Of a DNA stretch of 61,497 nucleotides, positions 9,194-17,448 are shown one piece after another; position 1 is the stretch's first letter, and the number at the start of each line of letters is the position of its first letter. The notes under the pieces were generated by a model that saw nothing but the letters and a program-made list of their open reading frames with translations, was not told where the DNA came from and ran no database searches. Origin of the DNA: an uncultured Thermoguttaceae bacterium (GTDB lineage: Bacteria; Planctomycetota; Planctomycetia; Pirellulales; Thermoguttaceae); the NCBI GenBank assembly GCA_937951625.1, contig CALFBP010000057.1, positions 1-61,497 on the forward strand. Direction: 5' to 3'. The translations under genes were made by a program, and so were the position numbers.

Positions 9194-12100
9194 ATGAAAC
9201 TGAAGATTATCGTATCGTTACTTCCACTTGCGGTCGCCGCCACTTTGTTGATACACGCCGCAGAGCAGCCTGGCCCGTCCGCCCCGGGGGCCGCAAACGA
9301 TGCGGAGGCGGCGGCAAGGGCAGCTTATGAGGCGGCGGAGAAGGCGGCCCAGGAGGCAGAGGCCGCTGTGGCGCCGTTGCGGGCCGCCATGCAGAAAGCG
9401 GATAAGGAGTTCGCCGATGCCAGTCGTACGGCCAACGCCAAGCGGCAGCTTGCGACCGAGACGAAGAACCTTGCGGGCGAGCAAGGCGCCGCCGAGCTGA
9501 AGCAGGCCGAGGCCAACCTGCCCGAGGCCATCAAGGCCTTGACCGAAGCGACCAACGCCAAGCCCCCTTTGGATCAGGCGCTTGCCGAGGCCAAGGCCGC
9601 GGCAGCGCCGTTGCAGCAAGCGTATGATGCGGCTGAGAAGGCCGCCCGAGAAGCAGAGGCCGCGGCGAAAACCGCCGCCGACGCGGCCAACAAGATCGAT
9701 GAGGACGCCAAGAGGGCCACAGCCGAAGCTGCGGCCAAGCGGAGGACCGCGGACCTCGCCAAGGCCACCCTGACCCGCCTCCAACAAAACGAACAACAAG
9801 CCATTGCCCAGATCAGCGCTGCCGATCAAAAGTTGCCTGAATTGGAGGCCCAAAAGAAAACTGCGGACGATGCCTTGGCCGCGGCCAAGAGTCAGTTGGA
9901 TGCCGCCATGGCGGCGCTCCAAGCCGCCGAACAGGCTGCTCAAGCCGCCGAGGCCAACGCAAAGCCAGTCTCCGACGCTGAAAAGCAGCAAGCTGAGGCC
10001 GACGCCGCGGCCAAGCGCAAGGCCGCCGATGACGCCAAGGCGTCTCTCGCTCAGGCCCAGCAGGCTGAGCAGCAAGCCCAGGCCCAAGTCAACGCCGCGG
10101 CGAAGGTCTTAGCCGACGCTCCGGCCCAAAAGCAGGCAGCGGACGACGCCTTGGCCAACGCCAAGAACCAACTGGCCGCGGCCGCCGCCGCGCATCAGGC
10201 GGCGGAACAAGCGGCCCAGGCCGCCGAGGCTGCCGCCAAGGCGATTTCGGCCGACGCGGCGAAATCGGCGGAGGAAAAGAAGAAGGCCGAAGACGATGCC
10301 GTGGCCAAGCGCAAGGCCGCTGACGCGGCCAAGGCGGCCCTGGATCAGGCCCAGCAAGCCGAGCAGCAAGCCCAGGCCCAAGCCAACGCCGCGGCGAAGG
10401 TCTTAGCCGACGCTCCGGCCCAAAAGCAGGCAGCGGACGACGCCTTGGCCAACGCCAAGAACCAACTGGCCGCGGCCGCCGCCGCGCATCAAGCGGCCGA
10501 GCAAGCGGCCCAGGCCGCGGAGGCCGTCGCCAAGGCGGTCGCGGAGCGGGCCAACCGTTCCGAGCAGCAGAAGCAGCAAGCAGCCGCCGACGCCGCGGCC
10601 AAGCGTCAAGCGGCGGATGCAGCGAAGGCGGCCTTGGCTCAGGCTCAGGCCGCCCACCAAAACGCCCAGAAGCAGGCCGCTGCCGTGGAGCAGAAGTGGG
10701 CCCGTGGCCAGGCCCAGAAGAAACTCGCGGAGACATCTCTGGCGAACGTAAGAAAACAGATCGCCAACGCCACGGCGGCGTTGGCCGCGGCCGAAGCGGC
10801 GGCCCAGGAGTCGGCGAAAATTGCCGAGGCCAAGAACCAACTGGCGGCTCAAGCCGCGGCGAAACGCAAAGCAGCCGCTGATGCCGCCGCCGCACTGGCC
10901 CAAGCCCAACAGGCCGAGCAACAAGCCCAAGTCCAGGCCGATGCGGCCGCCAAGGCGGTGGCAGATGTCGCCGAGCAGAAGAAAGCGGCCGACGCGGCTT
11001 TGGCCAATGCCAAGAACCAAGCAGCCGCGGCGGCGGCCGCCGCAGACGCCGCGGAGAAAGCTGCCCAAGAAGCCGCCGCCAAAGCCCAGCAGCTCTCCGC
11101 CGACGCGGCCAAGCCGGATGCCGAGAAAAAGCAGGCGGCCGACGACGCCGCGGCCAAGCGCCAAGCCGCCGATGCGGCCAAGGCAGCCTTGGCCCAGGCG
11201 CAGCAGGCCGAGCAAGCCGCCCAGGCCCAAGTCGCCGCCGTAGAAAAGAAATTGGCCGAGGCCGACGCCCAGAAAAAAGCAGCCGACACAGCCTTAGCCA
11301 ATGCCAAGAATCAAGTGGCCGCGGCAGCCGCCGCGCATCAGGCGGCGCGGGAGGCGGGAAAGGACGTTTTGGCCCTCGACGATGCCGCCCGGCAGGCCGC
11401 CGCGGACGCCGCCGCCAAACGCCAGGCCGCCAACGCCGCCAAGGCGGCTCTGGCCCCCTTGGCCCAGAAACTGGAGCAAGCCGCGGTGCAGGCCAATGCC
11501 GCCGCGCAGAACCTGGCCCGCGCTGAGGCTCGGAAAAAAGCGGCGGAGGAAAATCTTGCCAACTTGAGGCAGCGTATCGCTTCGGCGAAGCAGACCCACG
11601 AGGCCGACGAAAAAGCGGCCCAGGAAGCGGAAGCGATCGCCGCGCCCTTGAAGGTCGAGGCCGAGAAGACCCGCGCAGCCTACCTGGCTGCCATGAAGGT
11701 GGCCGACGAGAAGCGGGCGGCGGCCGAGCAGGCCAAGGCCGCGCTCTACCGGCTGGTCGCCGCTCGACAAGTGGCCAGCTTGATGGACAGTCCCGATCCG
11801 CCGCAACCGGCCAACGGCATCGATGCCATCGTGTTCGGAAAGCTGAAGGCCTTGGGCATTCAGCCCGTTCTCTGTTCCGACGCGGTCTTCGTCCGCCGTG
11901 CCTATTTGGACTTGACGGGCAAGTTGCCCAAGGCCGAAGAGGCCAAGGCGTTCATTCAGAACCCGGACAAGAACAAGCGGGTAGCGCTGGTCGACCGGCT
12001 GCTCGACGAACCGGCGCATTTCGATTATTGGGCCATGAAATGGAGCGACATCCTTCGGGTGAAGGCCGAGTTCCCCGTCAAGGTCTGGCCCAACGCCGCT

Positions 12101-13366
12101 CAGGCCTATCATCGTTGGCTGTGGGAATCCGTCGCCCGCAACAAGCGTTACGACCAGTTCGCCCGCGAATTGCTCACTTCCAGCGGAAGTAATTTCCGGG
12201 TCGGCCCGGTCAATTTCTATCGGGCGATTCAGAACCGAACTCCCGAAGGAATTGCTTCGGCGGTGGCGATGGGGCTGATGGGCACGCGGATTCGCTCCTG
12301 GCCGGAGGAACGTCAAAAGGGAATGGCCGCCTTTTTCTCGCAGGTTGGCTACAAGCCCACGAGCGAATGGAAGGAAGAGATCGTGTTTTGGGATCCTCTC
12401 CACTCGGTTGCGGTGCCCGGCAGCATTGCCCGCGGCGAGGACGCGGTCGCCAAGGCGATCGCGGCGACCAATCAGATCCCCCAGGCGCTGCCCCAGCCGC
12501 TAAGCGAGAATGGGCCCTTGGAGGCCATGTTTCCCGACGGCACGAAGATCACCATTCCGCCAAACCGCGATCCGCGCGAGGTCTTCGCCGAGTGGCTCAT
12601 CCGACCGGAGAATCCCTGGTTCGCGAAGGCCATTGCCAACCGCACATGGGCCTGGGCGATGGGACGGGGCATCATTCATGAACCGGACGACATCCGCGAC
12701 GATAACCCGCCCAGCGTCCCCGAGCTTTTGGCCTATCTGGAAAAGGAACTCGTCTCCAGTGGGTTCGACCTGAAGCATCTCAAACGGCTGATCTTCACGT
12801 CGACGGTGTACCAATTCTCGTCGATTCCGCGGTTCAAGGGCCCAGAGGCGAGGGCCAACTTCGCCACCTACCTTCTCCGCCGCGTCGAGGCCGAGGTGCT
12901 GATCGACGCCTTGAATGAAATCACCGGCAGCACCGATTTGTACACCAGCGCCGTTCCTGAGCCGTTCACGTACATCCCCAAGGACATTTCCGCCGTGGCG
13001 CTGGCCGACGGCAGTGTGACCAGCTCTTTCCTTACGCTGTTCGGCCGGTCCTCGCGCTCCACAGGAATGGAATCGGAACGAGTCAACGAGCTCGCCTCGA
13101 CCCAGTGGCTGCACATGCTTAATTCGGCCGCCATCCAAAGGAAGCTCCAAGATGGTCCGAAGCTGAACGCATTGCTGTCTTCGGGCGGGACGACTCAGGA
13201 AATCGCCGAGCGCTTATACTTGACGATCCTCTCCCGGCTTCCCACCGAGGCCGACCTGACGACTTTAGAGGAATATTCCAAGCATGGAGTCAGCAAAGGG
13301 CGGGACATGTGGATCGACGTCGCCTGGGCGCTGGTCAACAGTCCCGAATTCCTGCTGCGGCATTGA
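9194..13366 (+). CDS. exported repeat-helix protein fused to DUF1549/DUF1553
   Basis: The product is 1390 aa. A signal peptide (MKLKIIVSLLPLAVAATLLIHA) is followed by a very long Ala/Gln/Lys/Glu-rich helical region, about residues 26-865, without proline breaks typical of globular domains. Nine Lys-Arg heads (residues about 83, 182, 274, 372, 470, 557, 655, 742 and 840) mark repeat units of mostly 98 or 87 residues. Residues about 874-1080 are DUF1549 (FVRRAYLDLTGKLP) and about 1130-1385 are DUF1553 (DPREVFAEWLIRPENPWFAKAIANR ending VNSPEFLLRH). This pair usually follows a cytochrome c (PSCyt1) domain; here there is no CxxCH. The open frame extends to 9149, but AGGGG before the ATG at 9194 and the signal peptide fix the start. 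It is first in an operon with DUF1501 and PPC genes, the usual planctomycetal arrangement; biochemical role unknown. Confidence 0.88.
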   Translation: MKLKIIVSLLPLAVAATLLIHAAEQPGPSAPGAANDAEAAARAAYEAAEKAAQEAEAAVAPLRAAMQKADKEFADASRTANAKRQLATETKNLAGEQGAAELKQAEANLPEAIKALTEATNAKPPLDQALAEAKAAAAPLQQAYDAAEKAAREAEAAAKTAADAANKIDEDAKRATAEAAAKRRTADLAKATLTRLQQNEQQAIAQISAADQKLPELEAQKKTADDALAAAKSQLDAAMAALQAAEQAAQAAEANAKPVSDAEKQQAEADAAAKRKAADDAKASLAQAQQAEQQAQAQVNAAAKVLADAPAQKQAADDALANAKNQLAAAAAAHQAAEQAAQAAEAAAKAISADAAKSAEEKKKAEDDAVAKRKAADAAKAALDQAQQAEQQAQAQANAAAKVLADAPAQKQAADDALANAKNQLAAAAAAHQAAEQAAQAAEAVAKAVAERANRSEQQKQQAAADAAAKRQAADAAKAALAQAQAAHQNAQKQAAAVEQKWARGQAQKKLAETSLANVRKQIANATAALAAAEAAAQESAKIAEAKNQLAAQAAAKRKAAADAAAALAQAQQAEQQAQVQADAAAKAVADVAEQKKAADAALANAKNQAAAAAAAADAAEKAAQEAAAKAQQLSADAAKPDAEKKQAADDAAAKRQAADAAKAALAQAQQAEQAAQAQVAAVEKKLAEADAQKKAADTALANAKNQVAAAAAAHQAAREAGKDVLALDDAARQAAADAAAKRQAANAAKAALAPLAQKLEQAAVQANAAAQNLARAEARKKAAEENLANLRQRIASAKQTHEADEKAAQEAEAIAAPLKVEAEKTRAAYLAAMKVADEKRAAAEQAKAALYRLVAARQVASLMDSPDPPQPANGIDAIVFGKLKALGIQPVLCSDAVFVRRAYLDLTGKLPKAEEAKAFIQNPDKNKRVALVDRLLDEPAHFDYWAMKWSDILRVKAEFPVKVWPNAAQAYHRWLWESVARNKRYDQFARELLTSSGSNFRVGPVNFYRAIQNRTPEGIASAVAMGLMGTRIRSWPEERQKGMAAFFSQVGYKPTSEWKEEIVFWDPLHSVAVPGSIARGEDAVAKAIAATNQIPQALPQPLSENGPLEAMFPDGTKITIPPNRDPREVFAEWLIRPENPWFAKAIANRTWAWAMGRGIIHEPDDIRDDNPPSVPELLAYLEKELVSSGFDLKHLKRLIFTSTVYQFSSIPRFKGPEARANFATYLLRRVEAEVLIDALNEITGSTDLYTSAVPEPFTYIPKDISAVALADGSVTSSFLTLFGRSSRSTGMESERVNELASTQWLHMLNSAAIQRKLQDGPKLNALLSSGGTTQEIAERLYLTILSRLPTEADLTTLEEYSKHGVSKGRDMWIDVAWALVNSPEFLLRH
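10091..10491 (+). repeat. in-frame direct DNA repeat within the helical repeat region
   Basis: Bases 10091-10197 and 10385-10491 are identical over 107 nt, offset by 294 nt (98 codons). Flanking bases stay similar with scattered third-position changes. Other units of the region are related at protein level but more diverged in DNA, so this pair is the most recent duplication or gene-conversion event. Confidence 0.85.
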
Positions 13367-13568
13367 TGGATGCGAAGCGATATGGGAATAATGAACGGGC
13401 GACGAGAATCGTGTTGCCAAGGCTTTTTGTACAACGGCGGGTAGCAAGGCGGTCGCTCTCTCGGTTAGGACATTTGCGTTTCAAGGCCTTTCGTGGCGGA
13501 ACGATTTTTTGTGGTGGATATCGAGCGGTTGGTTGACACGACGCCAAACAAAGGAGGAGGTGGAAATC

Positions 13569-14987
13569 ATGACCCGTAATTCCAAACGCAAGACCGCTGG
13601 GGAGGTTTCCCGGCGTGAAGCCATGCGGCGGGGCTTTTGGGGAGCGGCGGGAATTGTCGCGGCCAGCGGCCTGAACTACCGTGTCTACGCCGCCGAGCCC
13701 GTCAAGACGCCTGAGCAAAAACTGGCCGACGAGAAAGCGGCTCGCGACGAGGCGGCCAAGGCCAAGGCTAAGACGAAGAAGACGCAGATCAAGTCGGTCA
13801 TCCAAATCTTCCTCTGGGGCGGTATGTCGCACAACGACACATGGGACCCTAAGCCGGGAACCGGCTACGACTACCTCGGCGAATTCGACAAGTTCATTCC
13901 CACCAATGTGCCAGGAATTCAACTCGGTGCGCTGTTTCCCAAACTCGCCCAACAGGCCGACAAGTTTTCCTTGATCCGCAGCATGACCCACGGCAACAAC
14001 GGCCACGAGACAGCGGCCTACCTGATGCAGACCGGCCACGACCCCGCCGGCCGTCTGGCGTATCCCAGCGTCGGCGCGATCTTCACCTTCTTCAAAAAGG
14101 AACAGTACAAGGGATTGCTGCCGCCGTACGTGGTGATGCTGGAGGCGGCCGGGCGGTTCTCGGAGGAGGGTTTCCTGGGGCCGGCGTACAAACCCTTTGC
14201 CACGGGCGGCGATCCCAACGCCCCCCGTTTCGAGGTCCAAGGCATCATCAACCGCGGAATCGACGACAATCGGCAAAAGGCCCGCCGCGATTTGCTCGAC
14301 AAAATGAACCTCGTCGGCTACGGTCTGGCCGACGTCCCCGAAATGGCCGCCGCCGAAGAGGCCCGGCAAAAAGCCTACGGCCTGATCTTGGGCAGCGGCC
14401 GCGAGGTCTTCAATCTCGACAACGAGCCGACGGAGCTGCGCGATCGGTACGGACGGAACACCTTCGGGCAGGAATGCCTCGTGGCAAGACGGCTGGTCGA
14501 GGCGGGCGTCCCCTACATCACCATCAGCTTCCCCGGCGGCTGGGACACCCATTCCAACCACTTCGCGACCATGCGGGCGCAATGCGCAAGCTTGGATCAA
14601 GGGCTGGCCACTTTGCTGGGGGACCTGAGCGACCGAGGATTGCTCGATAGCACCCTTGTCTGGTGCACCGGCGAGTTCGGCCGGACTCCACGGGTTTCCT
14701 GGGAGCCGCCGTGGAATGGCGGCCGTCATCATCACGGCGACGTATTCACCGTGCTTGTGGCGGGCGGCGGTTTCAAAGGAGGCCTGGTCGTCGGCGCGTC
14801 GGACGAGAAAGGCGAAAAAGTGAAGGAACGGCCGGTATATCCCGCCGACTTGCTTGGCAGTTTCTATCTCTTGGCCGGTATCGACGCCGCGGCCAAGCTG
14901 CCGCATCCTTGGGGAGAGGACGCCCACGTCCTCGATCCGGAACACGAGAACATGAAATCGGCGGGCATGTTGGAAGAAATCATGTAA
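13569..14987 (+). CDS. DUF1501 family protein with Tat signal
   Basis: The product is 472 aa. The N-terminus has a twin-arginine signal (SRREAMRRGF followed by WGAAGIVAASG), so folded export is expected. The rest is the DUF1501 domain, a sulfatase/alkaline-phosphatase-like fold: IQIFLWGGMSHNDTWDPKPG, PKLAQQADKFSLIRSMTHG, ISFPGGWDTHSNHF, TLVWCTGEFGRTPRV and GGRHHHGD. Asp and His residues in these motifs are likely metal ligands by analogy with that superfamily. The frame is open from 13509, but ATG 13569 is preceded by AAAGGAGG with a 10-nt spacer. It is the second gene of the DUF1549/1553-DUF1501-PPC operon, about 200 nt after the first gene. In planctomycetes DUF1501 nearly always follows DUF1553, and the two are thought to act together in the periplasm; the substrate is unknown. 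Confidence 0.92.
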   Translation: MTRNSKRKTAGEVSRREAMRRGFWGAAGIVAASGLNYRVYAAEPVKTPEQKLADEKAARDEAAKAKAKTKKTQIKSVIQIFLWGGMSHNDTWDPKPGTGYDYLGEFDKFIPTNVPGIQLGALFPKLAQQADKFSLIRSMTHGNNGHETAAYLMQTGHDPAGRLAYPSVGAIFTFFKKEQYKGLLPPYVVMLEAAGRFSEEGFLGPAYKPFATGGDPNAPRFEVQGIINRGIDDNRQKARRDLLDKMNLVGYGLADVPEMAAAEEARQKAYGLILGSGREVFNLDNEPTELRDRYGRNTFGQECLVARRLVEAGVPYITISFPGGWDTHSNHFATMRAQCASLDQGLATLLGDLSDRGLLDSTLVWCTGEFGRTPRVSWEPPWNGGRHHHGDVFTVLVAGGGFKGGLVVGASDEKGEKVKERPVYPADLLGSFYLLAGIDAAAKLPHPWGEDAHVLDPEHENMKSAGMLEEIM

Positions 14988-15001
14988 ACAAGGAGAGTCA
15001 A

Positions 15002-15100
15002 GGGTCGGGCCCCAACGTCCGCGCCACCAGACGCGGAGGGGCGACAGGTCCCTTGGGCGAAAAAAATAGGCCGGGCCGAGCAGCGAGTTCGGCCCGACCC
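15002..15100 (+). promoter_or_regulatory. mutually exclusive hairpins between DUF1501 and PPC genes
   Basis: GGGTCGGGCC (15002-15011) is perfectly complementary to GGCCCGACCC (15091-15100). The same 3' arm also closes a compact hairpin, CGGGCCGA (15072-15079) with TCGGCCCG (15089-15096), loop 9 nt. Only one can form at a time. No T-run follows. The layout could tune expression of the third gene, but chance complementarity is possible in GC-rich DNA. Confidence 0.3.
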
Positions 15101-15167
15101 CGCAACGGTTGACCCCCTTGGCGACGACTGCGGAAGAAAAACATTCGCAAGCAAAGCGGAGAAGTCC

Positions 15168-17369
15168 ATGCGCAGAATCACTCGATTTTCGATCCTTACG
15201 CTGACCGTCGTCATGGCGGCGGCCCCTTCGATCTGGGCGCAGAGCCAGTACATCGGTTACGTCTACCCCGCCGGTGGGCAGCAAGGGAGCACGTTTTCGA
15301 TCCGAATTGGCGGCCAGAGCCTCCGGCATTGCGACAGCGTGATCGTCACCGGCGAGGGGGTTTCCTGCCGCTTGGTCGATTACTATCGGGTGCTCGACAA
15401 TCAGGAGCTGGCCTTCCTTCGGCAGCAACTCAATGAGTTGAAGAACCAGAAGAAGGACTTGGACGACGTGCTGGCCGCCAAGATGGCCTCGTTCGAGTTT
15501 CCCGCCCCGATCGGCCCCCCGGTCGATGAAAGCAAACAGAACGGGGCCGCCGCGAAGCCGCCCGCGCCTCAGTCCGAGAAGGAAATCGCCCGGCAAAAGC
15601 TGATCGAGCGGATCGAGAAACGGTTTGCCGAGGACGAGCGGTTGCCTGCGGTCCGTTCGCAGACGGAACTCGTCTTCGCCGAAGTCACGGTGGAACCGGA
15701 CGCGAAGCCTGGGCGGCGCGAGATCCGCGTGGTGACCAAGTTGGGCGTTTCCAACCCCCTGCCGTTTTACATTGGACAGGTCCCCGAGGTCGCCCGCAAG
15801 CCAATGAAGACTTGCCAGTTGCCCATCCTGGGCAAGGAGCACTTGGCCCAACGGTATCGCCCACCCGAAGAGGAGGAGTTGCGGATCACGGTGCCATGTA
15901 CGATGAACGGGCAGATTGCGCCGGGCGAGATGAACCGCTATCGGTTCCAAGCGACGAAGGGGCAACGGCTGGTCATTGCCGCCAAGGCCCGAGACCTCGT
16001 GCCCTATGTGGCCGACGGCGTGCCTGGCTGGTTCCAGGCGGTGATGCGAGTCCACGACGCCAACGGCAGGGAACTGGCCTACAGCGATGATTTCTATTTC
16101 AACCCAGACCCGCTCATCTATTTCGAGGTCCCCGAGGACGGCGAATACGTCCTGACGATCAATGAGGCCCTTTTCCGCGGCCGCGAAAGCTTCGTGTATC
16201 GGATTACCATCGGCGAGCTGCCGTATGTGGCCAGCATCTTCCCGTTGGGAGCAAGGATAGGTGAGCCGGTCAAGATCGAGGCCCTCGGTTGGAACCTGGA
16301 AAACACGACCATCGCTCCGCCCAAGGAAACGAAACCGGGGCAATACCTGATCACTGCCACCAACGGCGGCGTCATCTCCAATCAGGTGCTTTTCGCTCTC
16401 GACACCCTGCCCGAGTGCCTCGACCAGGAACCCAACGATGAACCGGCCAAGGCCCAGAAAGTGGCCCTGCCGATCATCGTCAACGGTCGATCGGATCGGC
16501 CGGGGGATTGGGACGTGTTTGAAGTCGATGGGAAAGCAGGCGAGACGATCGTGGCGGAAGTCCATGCCCGGCGTCTGGGTTCGCCGCTGGATTCCTTCCT
16601 CAAGGTCACCGGCCCGGACGGCAAGATTCTCGCCCTGAACGACGATCATTACGACGCGGGCTCGGGGTTCAACACGGACCACGCCGACTCCTACCTGATG
16701 GTCAAACTCCCGGCCGACGGCAAGTACTTCGTCCACCTTGGCGACACGCGGCGGCAGGCGGGCAAGGAGTACGCTTACCGCCTCCGCATCAGCGCGCCCC
16801 AGCCGGATTTCGCCCTTCGCGTGGTGCCTTCACGGATTTGTATTCCTCGCAAGGGCTCCGCGGCGGTCACGGTGTTTGCCATCCGCAAGGACGGCTTCGA
16901 GGGGCCAATCCAACTGAGCTTCAAGGACTTGCCTAAGGGCCTCGAATCGCCCGGCGCGACGCTTGGGCCGAAGCAAGAGGCCGTAGGGCTGGCCTTGAAG
17001 ACTACGCTAGACGACATGGAGAAGCCGATCAACGTGGTGGTGTTGGGGACGGCCAAGGTTGGCGACCGCGAGATCATCCATGAAGCCGTGCCCGCCGAGG
17101 ACCGGATGCAGGCCTTCCTCTGGCGCCACCTGTTGCCGGCGGAGACCCTGCCGGTGCTGGTCTTCAATCCCGGCTATCAGCCGCCCGCCGATCGCATCCG
17201 CCCGCCCATCCGCGACGAGGACCGGCCCAAGAACGTGCAACGCAACCTGACCCGGGGCTCGGTCGACTATTACTTGAGACAGATCGAAGGGCTTTACCAG
17301 GAGTGGTTCCTGACCGACGAGTTCGTCAATCGCGAAATCGCCAACGTCGAAGCCCGACTGATTCAGTGA
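15168..17369 (+). CDS. exported PPC-domain (pre-peptidase C-terminal) protein
   Basis: The product is 733 aa with a signal peptide (residues 1-25, TLTVVMAAAPSIWAQ). Residues about 26-75 resemble an IPT/TIG-like beta module (IGYVYPAGGQQGSTFSIRIGGQSL). A charged helical insert follows (about 80-165). Two PPC-type beta-sandwiches are visible at about 240-345 (IAPGEMNRYRFQATKGQRLVI ... DGEYVLTINE) and about 440-545 (DWDVFEVDGKAGETIVAEV ... DGKYFVHLGD). No peptidase domain is present. PPC domains usually aid secretion or binding of extracellular enzymes, so a surface-associated partner of the upstream DUF1549/1553 and DUF1501 proteins is inferred. GGAG lies about 6 nt upstream of the ATG. It is third and last in the operon, with a terminator-like structure just after the stop. 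Confidence 0.88.
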   Translation: MRRITRFSILTLTVVMAAAPSIWAQSQYIGYVYPAGGQQGSTFSIRIGGQSLRHCDSVIVTGEGVSCRLVDYYRVLDNQELAFLRQQLNELKNQKKDLDDVLAAKMASFEFPAPIGPPVDESKQNGAAAKPPAPQSEKEIARQKLIERIEKRFAEDERLPAVRSQTELVFAEVTVEPDAKPGRREIRVVTKLGVSNPLPFYIGQVPEVARKPMKTCQLPILGKEHLAQRYRPPEEEELRITVPCTMNGQIAPGEMNRYRFQATKGQRLVIAAKARDLVPYVADGVPGWFQAVMRVHDANGRELAYSDDFYFNPDPLIYFEVPEDGEYVLTINEALFRGRESFVYRITIGELPYVASIFPLGARIGEPVKIEALGWNLENTTIAPPKETKPGQYLITATNGGVISNQVLFALDTLPECLDQEPNDEPAKAQKVALPIIVNGRSDRPGDWDVFEVDGKAGETIVAEVHARRLGSPLDSFLKVTGPDGKILALNDDHYDAGSGFNTDHADSYLMVKLPADGKYFVHLGDTRRQAGKEYAYRLRISAPQPDFALRVVPSRICIPRKGSAAVTVFAIRKDGFEGPIQLSFKDLPKGLESPGATLGPKQEAVGLALKTTLDDMEKPINVVVLGTAKVGDREIIHEAVPAEDRMQAFLWRHLLPAETLPVLVFNPGYQPPADRIRPPIRDEDRPKNVQRNLTRGSVDYYLRQIEGLYQEWFLTDEFVNREIANVEARLIQ

Positions 17370-17372
17370 GAT

Positions 17373-17445
17373 CGCGGCGCGGCCTCCAGGGCGCGGCAGG
17401 CCACGGTTGCCAAAGGTGGGGTCCGCCGCGTCGCGCCGCGTTTTT
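17373..17445 (+). terminator. probable intrinsic terminator of the DUF1549-DUF1501-PPC operon
   Basis: CGCGGCGCG (17373-17381) pairs with CGCGCCGCG (17432-17440), immediately followed by TTTTT (17441-17445). The 50-nt interval contains a nested GGCCT/AGGCC stem. It starts 3 nt after the PPC stop codon and lies between convergent genes. The T-run is on the plus strand only, so it serves the rightward operon. Confidence 0.45.
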
Positions 17446-17448
17446 CCC

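Noticed and set aside
9218-10087. Leftward Gly/Leu-rich frames antisense to the repeat helix (also 10403-11230)
   Set aside because: They are the complement of Ala/Gln-rich repeats; the Gly-Leu pattern mirrors the repeat and carries no independent signal.
9400-11760. Tandem repeats considered as a CRISPR-like array
   Set aside because: The repeats are in frame, about 261-297 nt apart, encode one continuous helix and have no unique spacers.
13335-16736. Leftward open frame of 1133 codons
   Set aside because: It lies antisense to DUF1501 and most of the PPC gene and crosses their spacer. Its composition (Arg, Gly, His, Val rich, no domain) is typical of a reverse-frame shadow in GC-rich coding DNA.
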